Positions 9,200-16,974 of a DNA stretch of 64,000 nt are shown piece by piece. The position numbers were made by a program, and so were the translations under genes. The stretch comes from Anderseniella sp963759095. GTDB lineage: Bacteria; Pseudomonadota; Alphaproteobacteria; Rhizobiales; Aestuariivirgaceae. Numbering within the stretch: the first letter of the stretch is position 1; every line of letters begins with the position of its first letter. Location: assembly GCA_963759095.1 (NCBI GenBank), contig CAVWYF010000029.1, positions 47,738 to 111,737 of the forward strand, written 5' to 3'. The notes below the pieces were generated by a model, which did not search any database, was not told the DNA's origin, and saw nothing but the letters and a program-made list of their open reading frames with translations.

Positions 9200-9475
9200 A
9201 TGAACAAAAATGATCTCATCTCAAAAGTTGCTGAAGACGCCAAGCTCACCAAGGGTGAAGCTGGCGAGGCAATTGAAGCTACTCTGGCGAACATCCAGAA
9301 AGCCCTGATGCAAGGCGATGATGTGCGCCTTGTAGGCTTCGGAACATTTTCAGTAGGCCAACGCGCAGCATCTACGGGCCGCGACCCGCGCACCGGCCGT
9401 GCCATCGATATTCCGGCATCCAAGAACGCCAAGTTCAAAGCTGGTAAAATCCTCAAGGAGGCTGTTAACGGCTAA
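9200..9475 (+). CDS. hupB: DNA-binding protein HU
   Basis: HU is a small dimeric nucleoid protein that bends and compacts DNA. The 91-residue product is the normal family length and contains the hallmark beta-arm GRDPRTG and the core VGFGTFSV. I chose the ATG at 9200, preceded by GAAAGGA; an in-frame ATG at 9182 would add six residues not usual for HU. Its place right after lon is the standard order in Rhizobiales. A related IHF alpha gene occurs at 60053, distinguished by its own arm sequence. Confidence 0.97.
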   Translation: MNKNDLISKVAEDAKLTKGEAGEAIEATLANIQKALMQGDDVRLVGFGTFSVGQRAASTGRDPRTGRAIDIPASKNAKFKAGKILKEAVNG

Positions 9476-9525
9476 AGCCAACCGACTTCCAGCCGCGGCC
9501 CCAAACGGGTCGTAGGCATTTATCA

Positions 9526-9559
9526 GGCCCTGCGTGCTCTTCAGAAAAGACGCAGGGCC
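9526..9559 (+). terminator. Hairpin after hupB
   Basis: A perfect 10-bp stem (9526-9535 with 9550-9559) lies 50 bases after the hupB stop. The downstream side is A-rich rather than T-rich, so it may be a factor-dependent terminator or mRNA-end stabiliser instead of a classic intrinsic one. Confidence 0.5.
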
Positions 9560-9625
9560 AAAATTATTTAAAACGGCGCTTGCTCAAATGCACTCAGAGC
9601 GCTAATACATCGCTCAGATTAGTGG

Positions 9626-9701
9626 GGGCGATTAGCTCAGTTGGTAGAGCATCTCGTTTACACCGAGAGGGTCGGCAGTTCGAGCCTGTCATCGCCCACC
9701 A
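9626..9701 (+). tRNA. tRNA-Val (anticodon TAC)
   Basis: The cloverleaf is complete: acceptor GGGCGAT pairs with ATCGCCC, the D-loop carries AGCTCAGTTGG, anticodon stem TCTCG/CGAGA encloses loop TTTACAC (anticodon TAC), and the T-loop has GTTCGAG. The CCA end is encoded at 9699-9701. It is followed 28 bases later by the MscS-like gene. Confidence 0.97.
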
Positions 9702-9729
9702 TCCCACCAGTCAGAAGGCGCCATGGTCC

Positions 9730-11061
9730 ATGCTTTCAATTGAAGAGTTGAAGGCCACTGGGCTGGAGTTTCTGGACAAACTTGCCGGCTGGGCGACGTC
9801 TCCCCAGTTCTATGCGCAGGTCGGTGCAATCGCCATTGCGGTTCTTGTAGCGCGTATTGTTGCGGCGCAACTTAGAAAACGCGTCGTGTTAATGCGCGAA
9901 CCGGTGGCCGATGACCACAAGTTTGCCCGCTGGCTCAATTTTGCCCATTCATTACGTGATCTGTTGTTTCCCGTACTGGCGGTGCTGTTTCTTGCGGTTG
10001 CCATACAGATATGCCTGGCGGCTGTCGGCAGCGCATGGCTGGTCCGGATTGCCCAGTCGGTTGGTGTCGTGGGTGTCCTGTACGCGGCCATCAACCGGTT
10101 CATCACTCATTCGCTTATACGTGCTGCTGCGATTTATGTCGGCATCCCCATTGCCACCTTGCAGGTGTTTGGCTGGTGGGACGAGACCAGCGCCTTTCTG
10201 GATGGCGTGTCACTGGAAGTCGGCAATATTCGTATTTCGCTTTACTTCCTCGCCAAGGCGGCTGTGTTCGGTGGCCTGCTGTTTTGGTTGGGCCGGTTGT
10301 CGACAACTGCGGGTCAAAGGGCGATCCGCAACCAGAAAGACCTCGACAAGGCCACCAAGGAGCTTTTCGCCAAGCTCTTCGAGATCGTGCTGTTCATCAT
10401 TGTCTTCATCCTGCTGTTGCAGATTCTCGGTCTCGACCTGACCGCGCTGACCGTATTTGGCGGCGCGCTGGGTGTCGGACTTGGCTTCGGATTGCAGCAG
10501 ATCGCGTCCAACTTCATTTCAGGCATCATAATCCTGCTGGAGCGCTCACTGGGTGTCGGTGACTATATCGAGATGGAAGATGGCAAGGCCGGCATACTGA
10601 AGGAGCTCAACATGCGCTCTTCGACGCTGGAGACCTTTGACGGCAAGGAAATCATGGTGCCGAACGAGAAATTCATCACCACCAGCTTCATCAACTGGAC
10701 CCGGGATGATCCGCGCCAGCGCTTCGAGGTTGAATTCTCCGTGGCCTACGAAAGCGACATCCATGAAGTCATACGGCTGGTGAGTGCGGCAGTGGCGAAA
10801 CACAAGTCTGTGCTGAGTGATCCGGAACCCCCGGATACGGAACTGCGCGGCTTTGGTGATTCAGGTGTCGATTTGGCCGTTGAATTCTGGTCGAAGGGTC
10901 TGGATGACGGTAAGAACAAATTCACCGCCGACATTCTTCTGGTTGTCTGGGACACTCTGAAAGCCAACAATATTTCCATTCCGTTCCCGCAGCGCGAGAT
11001 CCGCGTGCTTGGCGATGCGCCCAAACTGACCATCAAGCGCAAGAAGGCAGATGAGGCCTGA
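9730..11061 (+). CDS. MscS-family mechanosensitive ion channel protein
   Basis: The 443-residue membrane protein has four to five N-terminal membrane segments, then the MscS pore helix and beta domain: the Gly/Ala-rich stretch GGALGVGLGFGLQQIASNF (near residue 240) followed by ERSLGVGDYIE and VPNEKFITTSFINW. Such channels open under membrane tension to release solutes in hypo-osmotic shock. The start is the ATG at 9730, just past tRNA-Val; the frame continues upstream through the tRNA and that part is not protein. The C-terminal cytoplasmic domain is complete. It sits between two tRNA genes that often lie close together in related genomes. Confidence 0.93.
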   Translation: MLSIEELKATGLEFLDKLAGWATSPQFYAQVGAIAIAVLVARIVAAQLRKRVVLMREPVADDHKFARWLNFAHSLRDLLFPVLAVLFLAVAIQICLAAVGSAWLVRIAQSVGVVGVLYAAINRFITHSLIRAAAIYVGIPIATLQVFGWWDETSAFLDGVSLEVGNIRISLYFLAKAAVFGGLLFWLGRLSTTAGQRAIRNQKDLDKATKELFAKLFEIVLFIIVFILLLQILGLDLTALTVFGGALGVGLGFGLQQIASNFISGIIILLERSLGVGDYIEMEDGKAGILKELNMRSSTLETFDGKEIMVPNEKFITTSFINWTRDDPRQRFEVEFSVAYESDIHEVIRLVSAAVAKHKSVLSDPEPPDTELRGFGDSGVDLAVEFWSKGLDDGKNKFTADILLVVWDTLKANNISIPFPQREIRVLGDAPKLTIKRKKADEA

Positions 11062-11196
11062 GCCGGCGCAGATGCTAATTTCTTTGCTGCTGAGGGCATA
11101 ATCCGCCGATGGCCGCTTGACTTGCGACAGCGAACTGAGTAATCCACCCCAACCAACGCAAACCATTGGGTCGTGGCCCGGTTTGCCTTACATCGC

Positions 11197-11273
11197 GCGG
11201 GTGTAGCTCAGTTGGTTAGAGTGCCGGCCTGTCACGCCGGAGGTCGCGGGTTCGAGCCCCGTCACTCGCGCCA
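11197..11273 (+). tRNA. tRNA-Asp (anticodon GTC)
   Basis: Acceptor GCGGGTG pairs with CACTCGC (one G-T pair), anticodon stem CCGGC/GCCGG encloses CTGTCAC (anticodon GTC), the T-loop is GGTTCGAGCC, and CCA is encoded at 11271-11273. Confidence 0.97.
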
Positions 11274-11500
11274 TTTTACCGCTCCCGGCATTTCGTGATT
11301 TTGCTGCATTTAACCTGGTTTTCCGCTAAACAGGATGAATGGCAGAATATCCGGCTGGCAAAACAGTTTTCCACCATGCACCCAGCTCGGGATTCAGGCT
11401 TGCGTCGCTTGTTGCACTGCGGTACCAACCCAACAGGCAATCAGAGTCGAGTAGAGGGGCTGCGGTGGCTGAATGGCTACCACGCAACAGGTGCTGAACA

Positions 11501-11866
11501 ATGACGGAACTACTGCAGGATTATCTGCCCATCGTCATATTCATGGGAATATGCATTGCTCTTGGTATCGCCCTGATGGCATCGGCGTTCGTTATCGCCA
11601 TTCGTCGGCCTGACCCTGAGAAGATGTCGGCTTACGAATGCGGGTTTGATGCATTTGACGATGCGCGCATGAAATTCGACATTCGCTTTTACCTGGTGGC
11701 CATTCTCTTCATTATCTTTGACCTTGAAGTGGCGTTCCTGTTTCCGTGGGCGATATCGCTCAAGGAAGTCGGCGTGTTCGGTTTCTGGTCCATGATGATA
11801 TTCCTCGCCATCCTGACCATTGGTTTCGTCTATGAATGGCGCAAAGGGGCACTGGAATGGGATTGA
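11501..11866 (+). CDS. nuoA: NADH-quinone oxidoreductase subunit A
   Basis: First gene of the complete complex I operon. NuoA is a 121-residue, three-helix membrane subunit at the junction between the peripheral and membrane arms. It has the expected conserved loop SAYECGFDAFDDAR with its Cys, and the acidic helix FDLEVAFLFPW. The 227 bases between tRNA-Asp and this gene must hold the operon promoter, which I could not define. nuoB starts inside the last codons of nuoA. Confidence 0.97.
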   Translation: MTELLQDYLPIVIFMGICIALGIALMASAFVIAIRRPDPEKMSAYECGFDAFDDARMKFDIRFYLVAILFIIFDLEVAFLFPWAISLKEVGVFGFWSMMIFLAILTIGFVYEWRKGALEWD

Positions 11867-12420
11867 TCGACAAAAACGGCCAACCATTGCAGGCGGCTGC
11901 TGCTCCTGCTGTGCTGACACCGGAACAGGAAGCCTTTTACTCATCAGTGAACGACCAGCTTGCCGACAAGGGCTTCCTGGTTACGACGAGTGATGATCTG
12001 ATCAATTGGGCCCGCACCGGTTCGCTGATGTGGATGACCTTCGGCCTGGCTTGCTGTGCGGTTGAAATGATGCAGGCGTCCATGCCGCGGTATGACGTCG
12101 AGCGCTTCGGATTTGCGCCGCGCGCCAGCCCGCGCCAGTCCGATGTCATGATTGTGGCGGGCACGCTGACCAACAAAATGGCACCTGCATTGCGCAAGGT
12201 CTATGACCAGATGCCCGAGCCGCGTTACGTGATCTCCATGGGCTCATGTGCCAATGGCGGCGGCTACTATCATTATTCCTATTCGGTCGTGCGCGGCTGT
12301 GATCGCATTGTACCGGTGGACATCTATATTCCGGGCTGTCCGCCGACTGCAGAAGCGCTGGTATACGGTATCCTGCAACTGCAGAAAAAGATTCGCCGAA
12401 CCGGTACGATAGAACGCTAG
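11857..12420 (+). CDS. nuoB: NADH-quinone oxidoreductase subunit B
   Basis: NuoB carries iron-sulfur cluster N2, the last electron carrier before quinone. The 187-residue protein has all four N2 ligands: Cys66 and Cys67 (GLACCAVEMM), Cys131 (GSCANGGG) and Cys161 (PGCPPTAE). I use the ATG at 11857 rather than an in-frame ATG at 11836 because homologs begin near this point; the two genes then overlap by 10 bases, suggesting translational coupling with nuoA. Confidence 0.97.
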   Translation: MGLIDKNGQPLQAAAAPAVLTPEQEAFYSSVNDQLADKGFLVTTSDDLINWARTGSLMWMTFGLACCAVEMMQASMPRYDVERFGFAPRASPRQSDVMIVAGTLTNKMAPALRKVYDQMPEPRYVISMGSCANGGGYYHYSYSVVRGCDRIVPVDIYIPGCPPTAEALVYGILQLQKKIRRTGTIER

Positions 12421-12437
12421 GGGCCAAGCGCGAAACG

Positions 12438-13040
12438 ATGGATGAAAACCTGATTGATCTTGGCGAGCATATCGCCTCCGAGCTGCAAGAGCTGGGGGTC
12501 AAATATGCCATGTCCCATGATGAGCTGACCCTGCAAACCAATGGCGACAATATAGTCGATGTCCTGCGGTTCCTGCGCGATGATCCGAGTTGCCAGTTTG
12601 TCTGCTTCATCGACATTTGCGGAGTTGATTATCCGGCTCGCGAGAAACGCTTTGACGTGGTGTATCACCTGCTCAGTCCGTACCAGAACACCCGTGTCCG
12701 TGTGAAACTGCAGACTGATGAAGATACACCCGTGCCAAGCGCTGTAGAAGTATTTCCGGCTGCCAACTGGTTCGAGCGGGAAGCGTTTGATCTTTATGGA
12801 ATCCTGTTTTCCGGTCACCCGGACCTGCGCCGCATCCTGACAGATTATGGATTTGCCGGTCATCCGCTGCGCAAGGACTTCCCGATGACGGGCCATGTTG
12901 AAGTGCGCTATGATGACGAGAAGAAAAAGGTTGTGTATGAGCCGGTGAAGCTGGTTCAGGAGTTCCGCAATTTTGATTACCTCAGCCCGTGGGAAGGCAC
13001 TGAATACGAGCTGCCCGGCGACGAGAAGGCGAAGAACTGA
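12438..13040 (+). CDS. nuoC: NADH-quinone oxidoreductase subunit C
   Basis: NuoC (30-kDa subunit) is part of the hydrophilic connecting module near the quinone site. The 200-residue protein has the family block near residues 110-150 (WFEREAFDLYGILFSGHPDLRR, given here only as position and first residues WFEREAFDLYGI) and the GHPLRKDFP motif. It is separate from nuoD, unlike the fused NuoCD of enterobacteria. Its TGA overlaps the ATG of nuoD by one base. Confidence 0.97.
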   Translation: MDENLIDLGEHIASELQELGVKYAMSHDELTLQTNGDNIVDVLRFLRDDPSCQFVCFIDICGVDYPAREKRFDVVYHLLSPYQNTRVRVKLQTDEDTPVPSAVEVFPAANWFEREAFDLYGILFSGHPDLRRILTDYGFAGHPLRKDFPMTGHVEVRYDDEKKKVVYEPVKLVQEFRNFDYLSPWEGTEYELPGDEKAKN

Positions 13041-14230
13041 TGGCTGAGGCACAAGTCAGAAACTTTCATATCAATTTTGGCCCGCAGCATCCTGCAGCGC
13101 ATGGTGTTTTGCGCCTTGTGCTGGAACTGGATGGTGAAGTGGTGGAACGGGTTGATCCGCACATCGGCCTTTTGCATCGCGGCACAGAGAAGCTGATCGA
13201 AGCCAAGACCTACCTGCAGGCGGTGCCGTATTTCGATCGCCTGGACTATGTCGCCCCGATGAACCAGGAGCATGCCTACGCGCTGGCCATCGAAAAGCTG
13301 ATGGGGATCACGGTGCCGATTCGCGGGCAGCTCATCCGCGTTCTTTATTCCGAGATCGGCCGTATTCTGTCGCACCTGTTGAATGTGACCACTCAGGCCA
13401 TGGATGTTGGCGCGTTGACCCCGCCGCTGTGGGGCTTCGAAGAGCGCGAAAAGCTGATGGTGTTTTATGAGCGCGCGTCCGGCTCGCGCATGCATGCAGC
13501 CTTTGTTCGCCCGGGCGGGGTGCATCAGGATCTGCCGCAGGACCTGATCGACGACATTGATGGATTTTGTGATTACCATCCCAAGGTGCTGGACGATATT
13601 GAAGGTCTGCTCACCGAAAACCGTATTTTCAAGCAGCGCAACGTCGATATTGGTGTCGTGACGCTGGAAGAATGTTTTGCCTGGGGGTTCTCCGGCGTCA
13701 TGGTACGCGGTTCGGGTGCTGCCTGGGATTTGCGCAAGTCACAACCTTATGAATGCTATTCGGACCTGGATTTTGACATTCCGATCGGCAAGAACGGCGA
13801 TTGCTATGACCGTTATCTCATCCGCATGGAAGAGATGCGCCAGTCGCTGAAGATCATGAAACAGTGCATCACGATGCTGAACTCGCCGGAAGGCCAGGGG
13901 CCTGTGTCGTCAATGGACGGCAAGGTGGTGCCGCCGACGCGTGGCGAGATGAAGCGCTCGATGGAAGCGTTGATCCATCACTTCAAGCTTTACACCGAAG
14001 GTTTCAAGGTACCCGAAGGCGACGTGTATGCCTGCGTTGAAGCGCCCAAAGGCGAATTTGGCGTTTACCTCGTGTCGGATGGCTCCAACAAGCCGTACCG
14101 CTGCAAACTGCGCGCGCCCGGTTTTGCGCATCTGCAGGCAATGGATTTCATATGCCGTGGTCACATGCTGGCGGACGTGTCGGCAGTGCTTGGTTCTCTA
14201 GATATTGTGTTTGGTGAGGTCGACCGGTGA
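13040..14230 (+). CDS. nuoD: NADH-quinone oxidoreductase subunit D
   Basis: NuoD (49-kDa subunit) forms much of the quinone-binding chamber next to cluster N2. The 396-residue protein starts with NFHINFGPQHPAAHGVLR, whose HPAAHG loop borders the quinone pocket, and includes IGLLHRGTEKLIE and the C-terminal LGSLDIVFGEVDR. Length and ends match the family. It overlaps nuoC by one base and nuoE by four (GTGA). Confidence 0.98.
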   Translation: MAEAQVRNFHINFGPQHPAAHGVLRLVLELDGEVVERVDPHIGLLHRGTEKLIEAKTYLQAVPYFDRLDYVAPMNQEHAYALAIEKLMGITVPIRGQLIRVLYSEIGRILSHLLNVTTQAMDVGALTPPLWGFEEREKLMVFYERASGSRMHAAFVRPGGVHQDLPQDLIDDIDGFCDYHPKVLDDIEGLLTENRIFKQRNVDIGVVTLEECFAWGFSGVMVRGSGAAWDLRKSQPYECYSDLDFDIPIGKNGDCYDRYLIRMEEMRQSLKIMKQCITMLNSPEGQGPVSSMDGKVVPPTRGEMKRSMEALIHHFKLYTEGFKVPEGDVYACVEAPKGEFGVYLVSDGSNKPYRCKLRAPGFAHLQAMDFICRGHMLADVSAVLGSLDIVFGEVDR

Positions 14231-15267
14231 GTGTACGCCGCTTAGCAGATGATAGTGTTCAACCCAAATCATTCGCCTTCACGGCGAAGAATTTGAGCTG
14301 GGCCAAACAGACCATCAAGAAATATCCCAAGGGCAAGCAGGTGTCTGCTGTCATCCCGGTATTGTGGCGGGCACAGGAACAGCATGACGGCTGGGTGTCG
14401 CGTGCAGCCATGGAAGAAGTCGGCCGCATGCTGGACATGCCGTTTATCCGGGTCTACGAGATCGCCACATTCTACACCATGTTCCAGCTCGCACCGGTCG
14501 GCAAGAAGGCTCACGTCCAGGTGTGTGGCACAACGCCATGCATGTTGCGCGGTTCGGAAGACCTGATGGCTGTGTGCAAGCGAAAGATTGCCGAACAGCC
14601 GCACACAGTGTCTGAGGACGGCGATTTTTCGTGGGAAGAGGTAGAGTGCCTTGGCGCCTGCGTGAATGCACCCATGATCCAGATTTTCGCGGATACGTAC
14701 GAAGATCTGACGCCGAATGCGATGGAAGAGCTACTCGACAAAATTGCCAAGGGACAGAAAATCAAGCCTGGCCCGCAGATTGACCGCATCACGTCGGCGC
14801 CTGAAGGCGGGTTGACCTCGCTTGACGGTGAAGTTGTACCGGCAAAAAAAGCAGCACCGAAAAAAGCGGCGGCAAAATCGGCAGCCAAAGCGGCTAAGAA
14901 GGCCGCACCGGCCAAGGCCGCTCCTGCAAAGAAGGCCACCAAGGCCGTCTACGGGAAAGCCAAGCAGGTCAGTACCGGGCTCGTGAAGAAAGCCGGACCG
15001 CAGCGTCTGGCCAAGCCCACGGGCAAAGCTGATGATCTCAAATTGATTTCAGGCGTTGGACCAAAACTCGAGCAGACGCTGAACAAGCTGGGCTTCTGGC
15101 ATTTCGCACAGATCGGCAAATGGACAAAAAAGGACATCGGTATTGTCGACGACGAGTTGTCCTTCAAAGGGCGCATAGAGCGCGATGACTGGGTAAAGCA
15201 GGCCAAAGCCTTGGCAAAAGGCGGCGAAGCTGAATACATCAAGGTATTCGGCAAGAAGCCGAGGTAG
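14227..15267 (+). CDS. nuoE: NADH-quinone oxidoreductase subunit E with C-terminal extension
   Basis: NuoE holds the [2Fe-2S] cluster N1a in the NADH-oxidising module. Residues ~20-190 form the thioredoxin-like domain with ligands Cys100, Cys105, Cys141 and Cys145 (CGTTPC and ECLGAC). A Lys/Ala/Pro-rich linker (about 200-250) then leads to an extra ~80-residue domain starting DDLKLISGVGPKLEQTLN, which looks like a helix-hairpin-helix fold. The total of 346 residues is roughly twice the E. coli subunit; comparable extended forms occur in alphaproteobacteria. Start is GTG, overlapping nuoD by four bases. The role of the extension is unknown. Confidence 0.96.
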   Translation: MSVRRLADDSVQPKSFAFTAKNLSWAKQTIKKYPKGKQVSAVIPVLWRAQEQHDGWVSRAAMEEVGRMLDMPFIRVYEIATFYTMFQLAPVGKKAHVQVCGTTPCMLRGSEDLMAVCKRKIAEQPHTVSEDGDFSWEEVECLGACVNAPMIQIFADTYEDLTPNAMEELLDKIAKGQKIKPGPQIDRITSAPEGGLTSLDGEVVPAKKAAPKKAAAKSAAKAAKKAAPAKAAPAKKATKAVYGKAKQVSTGLVKKAGPQRLAKPTGKADDLKLISGVGPKLEQTLNKLGFWHFAQIGKWTKKDIGIVDDELSFKGRIERDDWVKQAKALAKGGEAEYIKVFGKKPR

Positions 15268-15273
15268 GACATC

Positions 15274-16581
15274 ATGCTGCAGGACAAAGATCGCATATTC
15301 ACCAATATCTACGGCCAGCACGATGTCGGCCTGAAGGGCGCCATGAAACGGGGCGCGTGGGACGGCACCAAAGCCATGATCCAGTTGGGTCGTGATGGTG
15401 TCATCGATCAGGTCAAGGCATCCGGCCTTCGCGGCCGTGGCGGTGCAGGTTTTCCAACCGGCCTCAAATGGTCCTTCATGCCCAAGCAGTCCGATGGGCG
15501 ACCGCACTACCTGGTGGTTAATGCTGATGAATCAGAGCCCGGCACCTGTAAAGACCGCGATATCATGCGCCACGATCCGCACACGCTTGTGGAAGGCTGT
15601 CTGATAGCAGGCTTCGCCATGGGCGCAAATGTCGGCTACATTTATGTGCGCGGTGAGTTCATTCGTGAGCGCGAAGCCTTGCAGCGCGCCATTGATGAAG
15701 CATACGACGCCAAGTTGATCGGCATGAAAAACAAGCATGGCTGGGATTTCGATCTCTACGTTCATCATGGTGCAGGTGCTTACATTTGCGGTGAGGAAAC
15801 CGCACTTCTGGAAAGCCTCGAAGGCAAGAAGGGCCAGCCGCGCATGAAGCCGCCGTTTCCCGCCAATGTCGGTTTGTACGGTGCGCCGACGACGGTCAAC
15901 AATGTGGAATCAATCGCGGTTGTGCCGACAATCCTGCGTCGCGGGCCGGACTGGTTTGCCGGTATCGGCAGACCGAACAATGTCGGTACCAAGCTGTTTT
16001 GCATTTCCGGGCACGTCAACAAGCCGTGCACGGTTGAAGAGGAAATGGGTATCCCGTTCCGCGAGCTGATTGACCGTCATTGCGGCGGTATTCGCGGCGG
16101 TTGGGATAACTTGAAAGCAGTTATCCCCGGTGGATCGTCAGTACCTTGCGTGCCGAGCGATGAGATTCGCGACTGCCACATGGATTTTGACAGCCTGCGC
16201 AACTTGAAATCGGGATTGGGCACAGCTGCCGTTATCGTGATGGACAACTCCACCGATATGATCAAGGCGATTGCACGGCTGGCCTATTTCTACAAGCACG
16301 AAAGCTGCGGCCAGTGCACACCTTGCCGCGAAGGCACCGGCTGGATGTGGCGCGTGTTGACGCGCATGGTCGAAGGCCGTGCCGAAAAGCGCGAGATCGA
16401 CATGCTGCTTGATGTGTCATACCAGATTGAAGGTCATACGATTTGCGCACTGGGAGATGCTGCCGCCTGGCCGGTACAAGGTCTGATCCGGCATTTCCGG
16501 CACGAAATCGAAGCGCGTATTGACCAATTCTCAGCTCGGCCTGACCCCGAAGGGGCAGTGACGCGCGTGGCGGCGGAGTAA
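15274..16581 (+). CDS. nuoF: NADH-quinone oxidoreductase subunit F
   Basis: NuoF (51-kDa subunit) binds NADH and FMN and carries cluster N3. The 435-residue protein has the NADH/FMN glycine-rich motif GLRGRGGAGFPTGLKW (near residue 52), the FMN-binding ICGEETALLESLEG block, and the 4Fe-4S ligands in ESCGQCTPCREG plus the later Cys in HTICALGD. The start ATG is 6 bases after nuoE. An unrelated small membrane-protein gene, not nuoG, follows 6 bases downstream. Confidence 0.98.
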   Translation: MLQDKDRIFTNIYGQHDVGLKGAMKRGAWDGTKAMIQLGRDGVIDQVKASGLRGRGGAGFPTGLKWSFMPKQSDGRPHYLVVNADESEPGTCKDRDIMRHDPHTLVEGCLIAGFAMGANVGYIYVRGEFIREREALQRAIDEAYDAKLIGMKNKHGWDFDLYVHHGAGAYICGEETALLESLEGKKGQPRMKPPFPANVGLYGAPTTVNNVESIAVVPTILRRGPDWFAGIGRPNNVGTKLFCISGHVNKPCTVEEEMGIPFRELIDRHCGGIRGGWDNLKAVIPGGSSVPCVPSDEIRDCHMDFDSLRNLKSGLGTAAVIVMDNSTDMIKAIARLAYFYKHESCGQCTPCREGTGWMWRVLTRMVEGRAEKREIDMLLDVSYQIEGHTICALGDAAAWPVQGLIRHFRHEIEARIDQFSARPDPEGAVTRVAAE

Positions 16582-16587
16582 AGCAGC

Positions 16588-16920
16588 ATGACGCGTCAGG
16601 TCCAGATTCACTTCGCAATGTTGATGGTTCTTGGAGCGATCTTCGTTGTGACAGCGCAGTATTTGCCTTTGGGCATCCGGGCTTATTCCGCAGACCAGCT
16701 TGTTAGCAGTTGTCCAAGCGGAATGCTCTTTCTTCTGGCATCAATTGCTGTGGGGGTTGCGGCATATTTTGCATCAACTTTCATGAGTGAAAATGCTCCT
16801 GACCAGGGAACCAAGGCTGGTCCGAGCGCAATCTTCAATATCGCAATATTCGTTGTTGGTGTGATAGCGGTATTCTTCATATCAGTATCTTTCAACACCG
16901 TCGGAGGCTTCTGCCGATGA
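16588..16920 (+). CDS. Small hydrophobic protein of unknown function between nuoF and nuoG
   Basis: This 110-residue protein has three predicted membrane segments (about residues 8-28, 42-63 and 82-102) joined by short loops, and one Cys in the first loop and one near the C-terminus. I do not recognise it as any standard complex I subunit. It begins 6 bases after nuoF and ends 54 bases before nuoG, so it is almost certainly co-transcribed with the operon. Codon use is like its neighbours though somewhat more AT-rich. Possible roles are an accessory or assembly factor of complex I, but this is inference from position only. Confidence 0.8.
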   Translation: MTRQVQIHFAMLMVLGAIFVVTAQYLPLGIRAYSADQLVSSCPSGMLFLLASIAVGVAAYFASTFMSENAPDQGTKAGPSAIFNIAIFVVGVIAVFFISVSFNTVGGFCR

Positions 16921-16974
16921 TCGGTTTGAATTCAATATCTACGGACTGGCTTTCTGCCATTAAGGTACAGAACT

